This document shows, piece by piece, positions 36,180 to 49,295 of a stretch of 64,000 bases of DNA. This stretch comes from Metallyticus violacea (taxonomy: Eukaryota > Arthropoda > Insecta > Mantodea > Metallyticidae), in the NCBI GenBank assembly GCA_030762175.1, contig CM060831.1, forward strand, positions 2,621,001 through 2,685,000. The letters are read 5' to 3'. The notes under the pieces were generated by a model. That model saw nothing but the letters and a program-made list of their open reading frames with translations. It searched no databases and was not told where the DNA came from. The position numbers and the translations under genes were made by a program. Every line of letters begins with the position of its first letter. Position 1 is the stretch's first letter.

Positions 36180-37080
36180 CATGCTTCGCACCAGCCTCCT
36201 AATAAAGAAAGGTTTGTGGGATTCTCTCTCATTCCTCAGAGAGTGCATTACAGCAGGACGCTCGCGAACAAGTTTTTCCAGCTTATCCCACATGTGTTCA
36301 ATCGGATGAGGTCAGGACTGCATGCAGGTCAATCCATCACACAAATTTGGCATTCTTGCAGGACATTTGGTATTCCATGCTGTATGAGATTTAGCATTAG
36401 AAGAAAATCGGAGTTCATACCGTAAACAAAGGCTACGACATATTGAAGGATATTAATGTAAATATCAACATTCATGTTATGGGACAAGCTCTGTCCGAGA
36501 CACAATAGTCATGCCAGTCCATATCAATACCGAATCACCTTCAGATCGGTCATGTTCATTGATGGAGACTGGAGCAAGACGTTCACCAGGACGTTTCCAT
36601 ACACGTGTACGACCATTATAACCCTTCAAACGAAACCTCGACTCGTCTGTGAATAGAACAGCCTTCCATTGGCGGAGCTGTCAGTTGAGATGATTCTGAG
36701 CAAATCTCGGCCGGACTTCCTTGTGCTGACCTGTCAAACGAAGGGCTTGAAATAGGATTCTAGATCTGACTGCATTTCTCACAGTCTGATCAGAAATCAT
36801 TACTTCAGTTGTCCGTACATCATTTTGTAAATCTCTATCTGTAGATTTACGTCTCGCAAAGATATCTATCCTGTACCATTGCCTTCTTCTTACGCCCTTA
36901 CCGGCAGCCTCTTGTATCCATCTGGCTACATATCACCTCCAAACCCTATGGATGACAGAAGGGGTGACATGAAGAATCCTGGAGACAGAATGAAATGACC
37001 ATCTTCAATCCGTGAAACTGCCTGTGTGACTGTTTCATTTAGACGTCTCATTGCCTGAATTCGCCTCAGAGAACACAAAA
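36180..37080 (-). mobile_element. Tc1-type transposase relic
   Basis: On the minus strand RRLNETVTQAVSRIEDG lies near 37050, SDQTVRNAVRSRIL with LRLTGQHKEVRPRFAQNHLN lies at about 36700-36800, and VLFTDESRFRLKGYNGRTRV followed by WKRPGER at 36580-36662 holds the first catalytic Asp. Near 36270-36330 HMWDKLEKLVRER resembles the HVWD.LGRRVR.R segment after the third catalytic residue. This is the classic Tc1 layout of insects and nematodes. It is broken by stops and is missing part of the centre. Confidence 0.88.
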
Positions 37081-37109
37081 TAACAATTTCCTACCATTGA
37101 TCGTTGTTA

Positions 37110-38950
37110 AAGCCTATTTAAAAAAAAATCATTTGGTTTCAACAGTGGTTGAAACTACTAATTTATTCAAGAAAAACTAACAAATCCTAGAAGATCTTTA
37201 TTCTAGTTTTAAAATGTACTCCAAAACATATGTTACTGTGTCGATGTTTATTTTGGAACTTGATTTAAACGCCTTGTGTATTGAGGAAACTGTTGGAAGT
37301 ATTTAAAATTGGTGAATATCCATTTGTCCCAATTTGTAGCTGCTGAGGAGCTTCTTGTGAAATATTCCCAAAGGTTTTTAACGTTTTGCCAAGGAGTTAT
37401 ACCATGAGTCTTGTTATAACCCTCTTCCAAACCGCACGAAATATGTGACAATCCCTTTATTTCGAAACTGCTGGACATCATGAACATTGTGTTAGTTTGT
37501 TGAATGACAATGCTCCAGTTCATACGGCTATTATTGGAAAGGACAGCGACTGTGCAACCCCGTTTGTCTTAACTGAAGAAATATCTTCTAGGAATGAAAT
37601 TTAATTAAGAAATGGGAAATAAACATAAATGACATTGTCCTTTTAGCTGTCACCTCGAAAACGTTTGGAAACTCTTGCGTCATACAATTCGGCCTTCATA
37701 GTTTAGGCAACTAACAAGCAAAAAACTTGTGTAATGGGATACATAACGTCCCGACCGAGGTAGATTGAAGGCTGCAGTTCCACGTCACGGGCGTAGAGTA
37801 CTTACAATGTCACTGTGCCATGTTGGGATATTTCTAGTGATGTTCCAAGTCGCTGATGAAATAAAAGGTTGTCAGATGTTGAGGTGTTGCGGTGAACCTC
37901 AGGCAGGCCGGGATGTGACGTAAGCTTTTCCTTTGATAGGGTAGAAGCTGTTTGTTTGCACGGAGCTAGACAGGCGCAGTCTTGCCAACTTGTCAGCACA
38001 AGCCGGAACTATAGCCCAAGTTAGATCTTTGTTTATTCAGAGTAAACATTGGGCCGTAGTGTCCACATTAAATATTTGGTGGTTTGACGTCATCCCCCGC
38101 AAAGTGCTGAAAGAGCAACAAATTAAAAAAAATGTTAGAATTAAAGTTCTTGTGAACAGCTTCTGAAGCTACGTACATTTAAACTTGATCGTTAAATAAA
38201 TAAGAATTGTGACGAAATAGGGATTTGTGTATCTTTGCTTGAAGTCCATTTGTTCTTGGGCTCGCTGGAAGTTCCAATGTTCTCAAAGCTTAAACGTGCC
38301 ATAGATAGATTGTGAGAGGACCTAAATCCATAGTTTCTTGACAGTTTTTTTAATAGCAAGTGCTTGATCAATTGAAAAATAAAATCCTGCATTACAAAAT
38401 TTACTTTAAATGTTATTTTCTTGCTATGAATTACTTCGTACATGTTAATGAAATTTTAAGTAGGGAAGGCGGGGCAAATTGGCCACCCAAAGAAATGTTA
38501 ACGTGTTAGTATTCTATATAAAGAACTGTTTGATAGTGAATAAAGTAACCAGTACACTTACTAGCTTATGTTAAATTGGTTATCTTATGGTTTTTTTTTA
38601 ATACTAAAAAGTAGCCTTCTCTTTATCTTTATTTGAAGCATTGGGGCCGGAGGGGCCTGTACCTCCCCCATAGTTTTCGCAGAAGCGGTTGAAGTAGTAA
38701 TGATATTTAATTTTTAGTTTACAGTGCTGAAATTGTTACAAGATTTGTAAGGAAATTGCTAAAAGACGAGCACTAGTAAGCCGGCATGCGATTCTGCTAA
38801 AGTTGAAGGGATTTGCTTTTAATCATTCATAATTGAATTCCATTAATGAATAGTTCTACAGTTTGCTCAGAAGAGATAATTAGCTGTATGGTGTAAAGCA
38901 ACGAATTTCTGTCTTAGATGCACACTGTCAATGTGTGTATGCGATATTCA
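37110..38950. other. Intron sequence, nothing recognised
   Basis: Frames at 37248-37523, 37802-37999 and 38192-38443 on the minus strand show no domain I can name. Confidence 0.45.
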
Positions 38951-38954
38951 AAAT

Positions 38955-39787
38955 GTGAAAAGTTCTCGGAATGACATCGTGGCTGTTTGAAATTATTCTA
39001 AATTTTAAACGAAGACTCCCTCAACACTAATGTATCCCATCAGGCGATTTAAACTCTTCCTCGGACGAAATTTTCTTTCTACCAAGGAATTTTCTCAGTT
39101 TAGGGAAAAGATGATGTCAGTAAATTGCACTCCAATTCATTATTTTTTAAGTGTTATCCAAGACTACTTTCTTCTGTCACAAAGCCGGCCGTTTATCGTG
39201 TATTTTTGTTTTCAATAGTGATAGTGAGAAGATAAAGTCATGATCGATTTCACACATGGCGGTGGAGTCGTATGCTTCCATTGTTTAGACTGGCTCCTTC
39301 CCTCCTTCAGATGTCTGTAATGCACCATGTCACAAATAGACGGGACCAAACTTTACACTAGTTTGATCTTTAGTCAGCAGTAGCGACACCCATATTACCG
39401 ATAATTGTTAAATATGTGTTCCCCTGAAATGCTGCGAGCTTCAACAATTTCGGACGCCTTTAATCGGCGATCCTCTTGAACCGCGTTGTGCACCTTTCCT
39501 ATAATTTCTGATGTGACGAATTTTGGTCTTCGCTGTGTAGGTCACCGTCCAAGCTTTAGGTTCACTTGAAAATGGTGTAGAGTCCCCTGGAGTGCTTGTC
39601 GTATCTGTTACATTTCACACTAAATAACCGCACAGTGTTCGATATTTGTCTTTTTCCCCGTGTACACTACAACAGCTATAGCTACTAGGATTCTTATCCA
39701 TGTTTCTGTGTAAGATGGCGGGCTTTGATAACAAACCTTCTTCGGAACTGCTGCTGCAATCTGTGGGTGATTCTGAGAACTTTTCAA
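38955..39787 (-). mobile_element. mariner-type transposon relic with both terminal repeats (family A)
   Basis: The left end GTGAAAAGTTCTCGGAATGA (38955-38974) is the inverse of the right end at 39768-39787, and both match the ends of the copies at 1478-2507 and 30636-31664. The interior follows the 1478 copy in order: TTTCTACCAAGGAATTTTCT, CGATTTCACACATGGC, GAACCGCGTTGTGCACC and CTACTAGGATTCTTATCC. The interior is shorter, about 0.83 kb in total, so it has lost parts of the transposase. Confidence 0.8.
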
Positions 39788-39859
39788 GAGACCTTCTTAC
39801 CTTATACATCAATTTTGTTTTCCCCCGGAATGTTTTGCCTATGGGCAAGCGCGTCGCTC

Positions 39860-40640
39860 GTTAACCGGCTGTCGGCGATTAACGGGACGGTAAAACAATA
39901 AAACAAAACGAACCAACCCAACCATACAACAATACACAAAACAATATAAGAGGCTCACTACTTTACCAAATTATCAAATGAGGTGTTGAACCTGCCCGAC
40001 TGCCTTCATTTTTGGCATCTCTTTAGGAAATTATTCATCACTTGCTGTAGTTAAACCCAGATATTTTCTTGACTAATATCTTTTGAGTTCTTGTTTGGTT
40101 TTCGGGTTTGTCTTGTACGTGCATTTTTTAATTTCGTCCAGAGATAATCGCAGGTTAACTTTATTAGACTTGTGCACGGGCCCCTATGAAATTCCCACGA
40201 TGAAGAGGTTTTCTAAACATTTACCAATGATATGTAATCTTTCTTCGGCGAGAACTCTTATACTGGTCATTTCCAGTTATCTGAAATTTGTGGACTGTTT
40301 TACGATCTGGACCGTCTACATCCAAATCTTCTTCACGGACTGATTGAGTTAACACAAATACACGCAGGCATAATGTACTGTCGAATTAAGAAACTAGCAA
40401 CACAACACACACGCACGGAAACAGCTGCGTTAAGACTGCGATAATCAGTAAGCAGACTCTACCCCCTCCAAAGCGCGGCAAACGAATGGTGGCTTGCTTA
40501 TAGGGAAAAGCCCATGTTGCTGGGGAAAGCATTAGTGATCGCACTGTATTTTTGTTGCAACTGTGTTGCAGAAGAAAATAAGAGAAACATGTTTTATGGT
40601 TCAGCGCTCGACATGTGCTCTCATATATAAGATCCACTTA
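39860..40640. other. Intron sequence, nothing recognised
   Basis: An A/C-rich stretch lies at about 39890-39950. Frames at 40083-40343 and 40386-40637 are not recognised. Confidence 0.45.
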
Positions 40641-40644
40641 TGTT

Positions 40645-40886
40645 AGTCGTGATTATAGATAACCGTACTTGCCTCCTGTGCCCAAAATCGCTGGTCATAC
40701 TCGGCCAGTGTGGATGGATTATGAGGACATTAAAGTCGTAAGTAAACCCTTTGGTCCATTGTCGTAGATTTATGACACGTAAAATAACCTTAAATCTGAA
40801 AGTAGAGGTCTCTGAGCAAAATTTATCGGCCATTGCAGGCCCTGGTTTGAATATGGCGCTAATGACGAAGGATGTTCAAGAATAAA
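40645..40886 (+). mobile_element. SINE family 1 copy, decayed
   Basis: The head is ATTATAGATAACCGTACTTG, the B-box region is decayed (CGCTGGTCATACTCGG), and the later blocks are GTCGTAGATTTATGACACG, CTGAAAGTAGAGGTCTCTGA, AGCAAAATTTATCGGCC and CGCTAATGACGAAGGATGTT. The TTCCTTCGGAAG block is deleted. Confidence 0.75.
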
Positions 40887-40889
40887 ATA

Positions 40890-41515
40890 GCCCTACTTAT
40901 GATACATTTTTGAAAGAAATTGTAAAAAGTGTTCGATGTATTCTAAAAAATCTAACGGACTTCGGTAGCTAGATATATTATGAAATATTAACTATCTTGC
41001 ATTAAAGGTGCTTTTACTACAGTAATGGCCAACTAATAACTCCACAGCAGCATTATATAGAGAAAGACCAATGGCTGCTTTGCCCTTCCCTCCCGTAAAT
41101 ATCTTAAATTATTTTGTTATTGACGAAGAATTTTTCCCCTCTTAAAATGTGAAGTGCAATAGCGAATGGCCCATACTGTATCTCAAAATTCTCATTAATA
41201 ATATATTTACAATGTATTATTAGAGGTAAAGTATATTATATTGAAAGCGGAGGGAACTTCAAATTGGTGAGTCGAAAACTTGGGACGTAGTTTTCCTGGC
41301 AACAGCACCCAACTTTCGGCAGGTGATCCCAGCTTTTTCCGAAATAACAAGAATATTGATGCTTTTCGTAACGTGTGTGCAACTTCTATTAAGTCCAGTT
41401 TATCACTGCATGTCATTAACAAGTAAGAGGCCGTCATATTTCGAAGTCTCCAGGATGCACAACAAGGAGTGCAGGTTTTCTCAGCTTTAGATAGCAACAT
41501 GTGCCCGCCCCAGCA
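40890..41515. other. Intron sequence, nothing recognised
   Basis: A 97-codon minus-strand frame at 41207-41500 was examined and has no recognisable domain. Confidence 0.45.
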
Positions 41516-41519
41516 ATGA

Positions 41520-42330
41520 GAGTTGCTGCACCAGGCGCTAGGGCGGATCTCAAGCGCTTTAAAGTCGGTTTAGGGAAGAGAGAATGTCTTGAAAGATTAC
41601 ACCGGACATTTGGGGATCTTTCCCTTCGCATGGTTTGCAGATTTAAGGAGAGAAAGGAACTCCCTGAAGATGACCGACTGCAGCATCAACGGATGAAAGT
41701 AATCCTCGAGGAATAACTTCAATCGTAGGATTCCCCTCCATCTCACAGATAAGCAGAAAAAAGTGTGGACTGATTCCAAAAGTACTGGAAAATGTTGAAC
41801 GTAAAAACAATGTAACAAGTGACGGAAATTGGATATACCAGCATGATTCAAAACTAAGCGACAATCATCGGTCTGGGTCTTCCCAGGAGAGGATCCCCCA
41901 CAAAAACGAGACGAACGAGAAGATGGCCTGTTCTTTCTTCTCGGCTAGTGCCCGCTTGAGAGACAAAAATATGTTGCCAGATTGTACACTCAGTCTTCAG
42001 TGTACTAAGAACGAAGAGTCCAAAAGACAGGATTGTGTTATAGAGAGACAATGCCTCTGCCCACACTGCATTGGAAAAGGAATCGAAGGTTCACTCCATC
42101 CTCCCTACAGGCCATGCCTGGCTGTTTTCCAAAATAAATTAATAAACTCTTTAAATCGTCCGAAACCGCAATGGTTACATACGAAGCATGTACAAGAATC
42201 GAGACCCGTCAAATATGGAGTGGGTAGACTCACTTCGACTGTTTCAGCTTTCCACCACACACTTTCTCATCGTCAAAGACCACTTATCAAAGCACCTCTG
42301 CCATTCATTTTCATATGTAACCTCAGCCTC
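41520..42330 (+). mobile_element. mariner-type transposase relic
   Basis: The + strand reads CLERLHRTFGDLSLRMVCRF followed by KERKELPEDDR (41590-41690), the N-terminal helix-turn-helix plus the acidic DDPRSGRP-type linker. Near 42030-42060 RDNASAHTAL in another frame matches the second catalytic motif (HxDNAPAHTA). SLHPPYRPCLA near 42095 resembles HPPYSPDLA. Frames are broken at several points. Confidence 0.72.
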
Positions 42331-42331
42331 T

Positions 42332-43015
42332 TTAGGGTTGTAAAATAACTTTCCTTGGAGGCGATTTCTGTATCACTGGGAAGAGAAAATAATCGCATGG
42401 AACCAGGTCAGGAACTGTATGACATGTGGCGTTCTCGGAGCTTGACGAAAACTTCCGGCAGGCAGGTAGACTGAGCATTAGCTGTCTGTCTTTTTTTAAT
42501 AAATGCCACCATTTCGGCCCCTCTTCACTTTTGTTAGAAAGACCCAAACTGACGACTGTCGTTTGCTCTCCGGGTCAAATTGGCAAATGCATGTTTCATC
42601 ATCCGTGACGACCCCTTGAGTCCCTCCTTCGAATCTCTAGCATTTCTTCATACCATTCGACCCAGGTTCGCTTTTGTACCTCTTGTCAAATTGTGGGACA
42701 CCCAACGGTAGAAATCTTCCCGACACGAAGATCGTGCAGGATTTTTGGTACTGCTAGCGATTCAATCTGAAGACTCCCTCGATGTCCTTCAATGTTATAT
42801 ACAATTTTTTCCACCGCGATACTTCTCTCTACATCTTGCAGTGAAATTTGTCCCCTTTTAAATTCTGTAAACCACTGGAAAGTTCTTGCCTTATGCAGGA
42901 GCTATATTGCAAGCGCTCAAGTTTTGGGGACTGATTAAAACAGCCCTTGAAATCATAAAGAACCTTGGCGCGAAAATGCTCTCCCTCCAGCTCAATCGTA
43001 ACGGTTAACATTTTA
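42332..43015 (-). mobile_element. mariner-type transposase relic (family D)
   Basis: The start reads VTIELEGEHFRAKVLYDFKG on the minus strand (42960-43010), the same N-terminal domain type as at 25395. The other end reads TVPDLVPCDYFLFPVIQKSP near 42360-42420, the SPDLAPCDFFLFPK region after the third catalytic residue. The relic is only about 0.7 kb, so the catalytic centre is largely deleted. It meets the preceding relic tail to tail. Confidence 0.8.
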
Positions 43016-43019
43016 TTGC

Positions 43020-46000
43020 TTTCATTTTCATATCTTTCAAAACCAACGATAAGCTGTTTTTAAAATGATGTGGGTAGTGTTTTAAACGTTGAGTTAAATT
43101 TTAGGGAGTAGCTACAGCCAGAGGTTTTTAAAAGGGGAAAGTATCGAAGATTACTACGAAAAGAAATAAGCAGACCTACTTTTAGAATCCCTAGTATATA
43201 TGCAGCATGCACTGCTATGTCGAGGGTTTGAAATTATTGGGACTTGTTTGCTGTCTTCCTGTTAAGTGTTGAGAAAAACGGCAATAGTCTTAATAACCTT
43301 CAAAATTGTGACTAAAGCAAATAAACGGAGAAAAGTACTTGTATTATGGGTGTTACTTGAACAAGATTTTTGTCTCATTATTACTGGAGTTTGTGTGACT
43401 CCATTATGCATTAACAAATAAGGGTGGGCTCGTATCACAGAAACAAACCAACGTCCGTATTCATTCGCAGGAAAGAATTGCTACTTTGTAATGTAGTGAG
43501 GTGCGTGGCAATGAGCGAGCGAGCTAGCTGGTGACCTTGTTTCGCGGGTCATTGTAACACTTTTTGAGCTTCCGGAGAGTGTAGAACTAGGTAGGCTCTT
43601 GGCGAATCCTGTAATTACCTTGTTCTGGTATTTGAAGGCATTCAGAGTAAGTTTATCTGAGATGGAATGTTTCTTGATACTGGACTTTGAGCCGCGGGGA
43701 AGATGGACATTCATCACCAGTCGTGCACGAAAGGCTATTGGTTACCTTACTCATGGCCGCGCCTTGTTTACGCCATTTTCTTGAATTAGACGTCTGACGT
43801 CCGATCAGATGACTTTGTGGTGACGCAACGGAAATCGTCATACTCTACCTGGCCTCGGAAAAGGAAAACATCTTTAGTAGAAAGTTATAGGGTTAAGATT
43901 TCATCTGTTGTATCTGTCTTATACCGGGAGATCTAATTATATCACCGCCGCAAGAGCGATCATTTGCCGGTGACAATAGCGAGGCAGTATCGGTCGTAGA
44001 TTTGTCACATGCTCAAATGTATTATGAAAGCAAATGCTGAAACTTTTTCTCGTACCAAAGGAATTAGGTGTAAAGACTACCAAAATTCCCAATCGTCTTT
44101 AATTACTGGTCCTCTTCCCACTTTACGGCTTACGGGCAACGGAGACATAACGAGAATTTATATTAGAAAAATAAATCGACCCTGTTTCATTTTATACACA
44201 TCAACTGACAACTATGCAGGGAATGAAATCTCTTCACTTTAGAACTTTCTATAGTTGAGCTAACAAATGAAGATTAAACACGCTCACCTGATGCTAATAA
44301 TCCCACAATAGATGCGAAATACCAGGGTTTTCAAGCTGACGAATCCACATTCACAGCATTTTATGCCAAAACTAAAATCAACCAATGCGCTTGGCATCAT
44401 GTTTTCCCTTCAGGGGACGAGTCCATGCGTCGGTCGGTTCAAGCTGATACCACGGTGAAGAGATTGAGAAAGCCCGCAGCTATGATTGTCGTAAATTATT
44501 ACAAGATACATTTACTCACCAATATCAAGCAAGAGTATGCTGGAACAACTTCCTTCATTTTCCATACATTTCTGACATCGGCTGATGAAATTAACTATTA
44601 CCCTTTACAGTCACTTCTGGGAAATGGAAAAAATTCTTCACCAATCCTCCCTCCTCCCCGAGATAAAAATCGCAGGGCGTTGAATTGGGGGACCGAGGAG
44701 CAATGTGGTTCTATCATCGAACATTTCATAATTGCTGTTGTAAAGTCGCCGCGAACCTACATCCCCTGAAAGTTAATTCACGGAAAAGGTCTACAGAGTA
44801 TTCTGCATGCACTGTTATTGTTAAAAAGAAAGAAAAAAAAAAAATATTGCTGTTAATCTCTCGCCGCTAATTGCGCACCACAGCTATGTTTTGATCAAGC
44901 AGTGTAGGTTTTTGTGAACTCCAATATCGCTTGTTATGTGAATGAACATACCCACTTAGGCGGAACCAAAATTCGTCTGTAAAAATATTAGATAATGGTA
45001 AATTTCTTTATTATGCACGCTATTCAAAATTCATTCCCAAAATCTATTCCTGGGATATCTGGCTTAAGTTCTTGTACTACAGTAATTTTAGATAGTTTAA
45101 CTTCAGCGTTGTAGCCATTTGAACAGAGGAAGAGGTCATAGTGATTTTTATAAGTACTGTACGTGGCTGGGTACGTACGCCTTTTTTTTTCTCTCCTTCC
45201 TTTTCCTCTTTTTTCTTTTTCTTTATTTTTAAATAATCAAGACTACTTACCGTTTCACAAAATGTATTTACCAATTCGAGTTTAGGCTTAGAAGTTTAAC
45301 ATCAGGGAATCTCTCTTGAAACAATCTCCGTACATCACGAGCCGATTCTGTACGCAGGTACTCTTTGGGAAACAGAATGTCTGAGTTTAGCAATATTAAC
45401 GCAATTAGTACAATATATTATGCCATCTAATGAATACTTCAGTACACCGTCACACAATGCATAAGAGCATGCCCGTATGTTCCTAGAGTTAAACTCGTAT
45501 TTATCTCTCCTCCGGCTCCCCGGTCGGCTTGTAAGCGTGAGAACGAGAATAGAATTGCAGAGCAATCCCGCGAAGGAAAAATCACCCAGTATCACAAAAG
45601 AATGCAATACGAACAATTTGCAATTTTGTAAAGATGTGTTTAGAAAACATTTGTAACGCTTCCTTTCAAGTATGTCCTGAATTTGTACATTAAAAATGTG
45701 CTTATACATAACACTAAAGAAAGGAATAAATTGCATAGGCTCTTATAAAAAATCAGTAATGAATACATCATAAGTAATTGCTTTCCTAATTACTCTGAAA
45801 GTATCATCAGATACTGTAAAGGAATGTTAAAAACCTTGATATTTGCCAAGAAGTAGTAAATTTCTCCGTTATGAAAGGTGGATTGTTGAATGCTAGTTTG
45901 TTGCAGAAAGGATCTGTATTCTGTTATTAGCTCACATAGTGTGCAGCTAAAACAAAAAATAAATAATGGTTACCCAAAGAGCTATGAGTGGATGCATTAA

Positions 46001-46835
46001 AGTTGGCCGCAAAAGTTGGAGGTATTTTGCCCGGATGATAGCGTGAGCAATGTACGGGAAGATGTTGGTACAGGTGTGCGATTTCAAGGACGTCGGTAAC
46101 AATTCGCCTCGCGTCCCCATTACGTAAAGATCGTGTGCGTGACGTCACCTAGAGGCCCTGCGATGGGCTGACCTCCCCGTGCCGTGAGAGTTTGCTGCCC
46201 AAGTAGTTAACGACCAATCAAATGAACAGTATAAAAAAAAAATAAAAATGGGCATGTCTTCTCCAGTCATAGAAGTCGTTTAAGAATTAATGCAATGGGG
46301 CGTTCAGAACGCTTGAAGACGGTGTTTCTTACAGAGAGCTTCTCCCTCCCCCCAGAGTCTTTAACAGCCATCCCGAAAGAAATATAACATAAAAATTAGG
46401 CCTTCAATGTCTCAAGCAGTTGTAATAATGTAACCTAATTAGTGAAACATCTGCTTGTGCATCCAATGAACAGGATTAATAATAAATGACCATTTTCCAG
46501 CATTTTTTCTATGTTTCTTCATTAAAATTTGAATTTTATGAATGTATATTTTATTCACTTATGGAAACCTGGAAAATTACGATAAATAATGCAAACTTGC
46601 AAATAATTAAGAACTATTTTCATGCCACTTGTTGATTTTGATCCCCGGGGTATTTGGAGGAAACACTGCTTGAAGAACAGAATTTTGCATGTCTTACCTT
46701 GTCAGTTGCATGAAGAAAAATCTTTTTATTAAATGGATTAATTTCTGTTACTGGAAAATTTGCTTCAGAAAAGTGAAGTAATCTCAGCACTAAAATTGGA
46801 TAAAATTTTCAATTGAATGTACATGTACATACCTT
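43020..46835. other. Long stretch without recognised elements
   Basis: No SINE, transposase or host exon was recognised on either strand. Frames at 44425-44769 (114 codons), 45335-45736 (133 codons, minus) and 43481-43717 show no domain. A pyrimidine tract lies at 45181-45230. The change from CpG-containing to CpG-poor sequence occurs near 46.3 kb, at the end of this stretch. Confidence 0.5.
45181..45230. repeat. Polypyrimidine tract
   Basis: About 50 bases are almost entirely T and C on the + strand. It is not followed by a recognised exon, so I read it as simple sequence. Confidence 0.85.
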
Positions 46836-46839
46836 CTTA

Positions 46840-47600
46840 GTCATTGAAGGTATAGGCCTGCATGTGAAATCTTCACATTTTTAAAAGTATTCTTTATCCA
46901 TATCTTTTTACTTCTTACAGTTCTGTAATTTTCAATGATTGCACCTATGCATTCCTATCTGTCATGATATTCCAAGCATTCTCAATAGAGTTTAAATCTA
47001 GGGAGTTATCTGGCCATTAAAATACAGATAAATTGTTTTCCTAAACAACTTCTGAAATGTCTTTATTCTGGTGGCAGGGGCACCATCATGCATGAAGAAT
47101 TGGTCAAAGTGTTTGCTGTAGAACTTGTAAATAGTTGCTTCCTCTCATTGCAACATTCTTGCTACCTTTACCATAATCACCTCTAAATACACTTTCAGGG
47201 TGCTTTTACAGTAAATGTTGGGTAATTTTTTTTGGCCTTCTAACAACCTGAGACTTCTTGGCAGCACAGTTGACAAATCCAAGTCTTTTTAAGCTGATGA
47301 TTAGTTTGAATTGAAACATTGTGAAACAGATCTGGATATTTTTTCTTCAAACCTGTACTCATGATTAACCATTTTAAACATTCATCAGTCCTTCGTCTAG
47401 AGCCATCAACACTTGCACTTTTTTTAGGTTGTATTGTGATAGCTTTATATTGGTAATAGTAAGCTTCTTATATCCCATTGCTACTTTATTAGAAGCTCCA
47501 AAAATAGCACTCACAGTAAAAACTTGATGACTGGAAATGTTTTTAAAGGAAATTTTCTGTACAAACACCAGAAACTAACATAATGGCTGCAAGCTATCGC
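46840..47600 (-). mobile_element. Tc1-type transposase relic, CpG-poor
   Basis: On the minus strand FMHDGAPATRIKTFQ near 47080 matches the second catalytic motif, and WPDNSLDLNSIENAWNIM near 46960-47020 matches WPGNSPDLNPIENLWNIM around the third catalytic residue. An upstream open stretch (47374-47568, with VFTVSAIFGASNKVAMGYKK) fits the middle of the protein. Frames are broken. The whole relic is AT-rich with hardly any CpG, unlike the Tc1 relic at 36.2-37.1 kb. Confidence 0.78.
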
Positions 47601-47797
47601 CATGCACTTGATTCACATGATTTTTAGCTCCACTCATCTTGGTGAGAGACAACCACCCAAGCCTAGCGCATTATTCATGTAAAGATTTCAGTTGTGTGCA
47701 ATGTATATAAACATTGTAAAGAATTATAAGTTCCTTTATAGATTTGAACAGGATTTATCTGCTTAACATATTGCTTATGGGGTTAATGTGACAAAAC

Positions 47798-47807
47798 ATT
47801 ATTGTTA

Positions 47808-47860
<53 letters not shown>
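47798..47860. repeat. (ATT)n microsatellite
   Basis: An almost perfect run of about 20 TTA/ATT units follows a short ATTGTT prefix. Confidence 0.95.
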
Positions 47861-47869
47861 TGATTGAAT

Positions 47870-49235
47870 TAGGTTTAGATTAAAAAGTATTTCCATTCAA
47901 GTTTTGTAAGCTGTTTAGACAAAAGAAATTTGAATTACTTTTGTACTGTGTTTTTACCTATCTTATATAGGCAATCTTTGGATGAATATTAATTGAATTA
48001 GTCATTAAAGGAAGAAAATAATCAATGTGCACTCTAGGCTTGTAGCTGAATTTTGTTACCTTAATTTTAATAATTGACAGTCACTGATAAGAGTCCCAAT
48101 CTCTAACATCTCTATCTTATCTCTTTTTTGTTTTAGCTTAAATTTAATGTTATTATAAATTAAATAACAAATATACATAAATTAATTTGGTCTACAAGAT
48201 TAACTTTTTCTTTCGTACAAGAAATAAATAAGATCAACCTAAATGTATTTTAGGCACAATTAGAACATGCTTCTGGATTTTTTCATCTGGCAAGGTGTTA
48301 AGACAGATATGAAGTTTAAAAGAATTAAGTGCTTAAGTTAATTATAGATGCAGAGCAGATTCTGAGATCCAAAAAAACAGTATTTCTCAGACTGTGATCC
48401 AGGGTGCCCAGTGAACAGCACTTTTGCTACACTGCATTAATACGAATGCTGAATCACAAGAAAACGAAAGATATAAATTTATGTGTGTTTATTCAGGTGA
48501 AGTAATTTAAATCTGTTATTTGTTCTGAAGCAAAAACTTGAACCAGGCAGAACATTAATATTTAAATATATTCATTTTATCTGTAGACTATATTGTAATG
48601 AATAAGTTATTAAAATGTGTAGTTTGTTTTATTTTCTGTCTCTAAGTTTAATTTATTAAATTAATACTTATGAATGCATTTTTCAGTCAGTCCTCAAAAG
48701 TTGCATTAATTTCACAAAATATAACTAGTACATGTTGTGAGATCTAATAATTATAAAAATAAATGGGCCAAAAATATGTTTAAAAGTTAGTTGGTGTTAA
48801 TGATAAGAGAGATTTGCCCCCTGTGATCATGTTAGAAAAGTGCATGACTCTCACTTGGTGTTTTATTTTGTTGCTTGCAAATGTTGACACTGGAATAGAC
48901 AAGTTTGTCAGAAATGTGGGTGAGTGTGAAACTATTTGTTATAGCTTTTGTACATTGATTCACATACAAAAGGTAAGAGTATTTGAAATCTGCTGTTAGT
49001 GCAAAAATGAGTTGCTAATGTGATGGGGAGACTGTGCATGTAAATATTTTGTTAAAAGTCATTTACACGACCAATAATTTCCGCTTAGTCTCATTGGTGT
49101 CTAGTTTTGTGTGTTGTAGTTTTGATTTTGTAAGTAGTACTTTGTACAAACTACTTTTGCATGCATTTTCTTTGCTAGTTTGTTCATATTCTTTTAAAAT
49201 ACCTTGGCCAAACTTGCAGAGCATTCTATTTTAAA
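47870..49235. other. AT-rich intron sequence, nothing recognised
   Basis: Very few CpG dinucleotides are present. Frames at 48814-48999 and 49034-49234 have no known domain. Confidence 0.5.
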
Positions 49236-49295
49236 AATCAACCTTAATTCAATTAAAAATGAATATAGGAATCCACTTAGTGAAACTACCTTAAA

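Noticed and set aside
45335..45736. 133-codon minus-strand open frame
   Set aside because: The composition looks random, with no recognisable motif or initiation context. I could not support it as a gene.
49060..49235. Small Cys/Leu-rich frame as a secreted peptide gene
   Set aside because: It is an AT-rich chance frame in intron sequence, with no stop-to-start context or conservation evidence.
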